In this document: positions 39,506 through 39,523 of the stretch, one piece after another
Position numbering within the stretch: position 1 is the first letter of the stretch
Layout: the number at the start of each line of letters is the position of its first letter
From: UBA2163 sp964575575
GTDB lineage: Bacteria > Patescibacteriota > Minisyncoccia > Phycocordibacterales > UBA2163
Direction of reading: 5' to 3'
DNA length: 39,523 nucleotides
Assembly (NCBI GenBank): GCA_964575575.1
Contig: CAZNQQ010000005.1
Location: forward strand, 1-39,523
The notes under the pieces: model-generated
What the model was told of the DNA's origin: nothing
The model's input: the letters and a program-made list of their open reading frames with translations, nothing else
Database searches by the model: none
Program-made: the position numbers and the translations under genes

Positions 39506-39523
39506 CTTGTTTGCTCGTTGTGC

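Overview
The window looks like a chromosome segment of a candidate phyla radiation (Patescibacteria) bacterium, most likely of the Parcubacteria type. The evidence is the AT-rich, densely packed sequence, the small housekeeping proteins, a Parcubacteria-style surface protein with a peptidoglycan-binding domain, a PaaX/Cas2-like repressor, and short in-frame palindromic inserts encoding NPPAGG or LPAGRQ. The code is standard: TGA is used as a stop (pyrD). The lineage is inferred from gene style; no rRNA is present.

Layout. 1-1413 (minus) is the 5' part of a secreted surface protein, followed by a 517-bp gap. 1931-6616 holds a winged-helix regulator facing an ftsK / small Ig-like membrane protein / recA plus-strand run, closed by a strong terminator. 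6637-9834 (minus) holds a small membrane protein, an ECF-type sigma factor, the rpsF-ssb-rpsR operon and a TatD nuclease. 9897-11932 is a pyrD-pyrC pair with its own promoter and terminator. 12034-18408 (minus) holds glyS, an AI-2E-type permease and metG, then recO and a large membrane-anchored protein. 18519-24335 is mixed: an archaemetzincin-like protease, a PaaX/Cas2-like repressor between two similar palindromes, an ileS carrying a whole histidine-phosphatase domain, and an unknown gene. 24402-31976 holds argS, mazG and a four-gene plus-strand operon (ParB/sulfiredoxin-like protein, tandem cytidine deaminase, MtrA-like/thymidylate-synthase fusion, HAD phosphatase), then a Nudix-like gene. 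32083-33281 is secE-nusG-rplK. The rest has a SIMPL protein, a ZIP transporter, membrane proteins, a cobalamin adenosyltransferase, rplS, rluD, three tRNAs and two small unknown genes with strong Shine-Dalgarno sites.

How the genes work together. Most of the window is translation (five aminoacyl-tRNA synthetase or ribosomal clusters), DNA segregation and repair (FtsK, RecA, SSB, RecO) and pyrimidine metabolism (PyrC, PyrD, deaminase, thymidylate synthase, MazG, HAD). The most unusual items are the IleRS-phosphatase fusion, the pyrimidine operon with its reversed tandem deaminase, and palindromic elements placed inside essential genes.

A general pattern also stands out. Many genes have a -10-like hexamer only 6-7 nt before the ATG, or begin 1-3 nt after a tRNA 3' end, which suggests leaderless mRNAs. 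A separate set of mostly accessory genes has textbook Shine-Dalgarno sites. All functional calls rest on reading motifs by eye; no database search was run.
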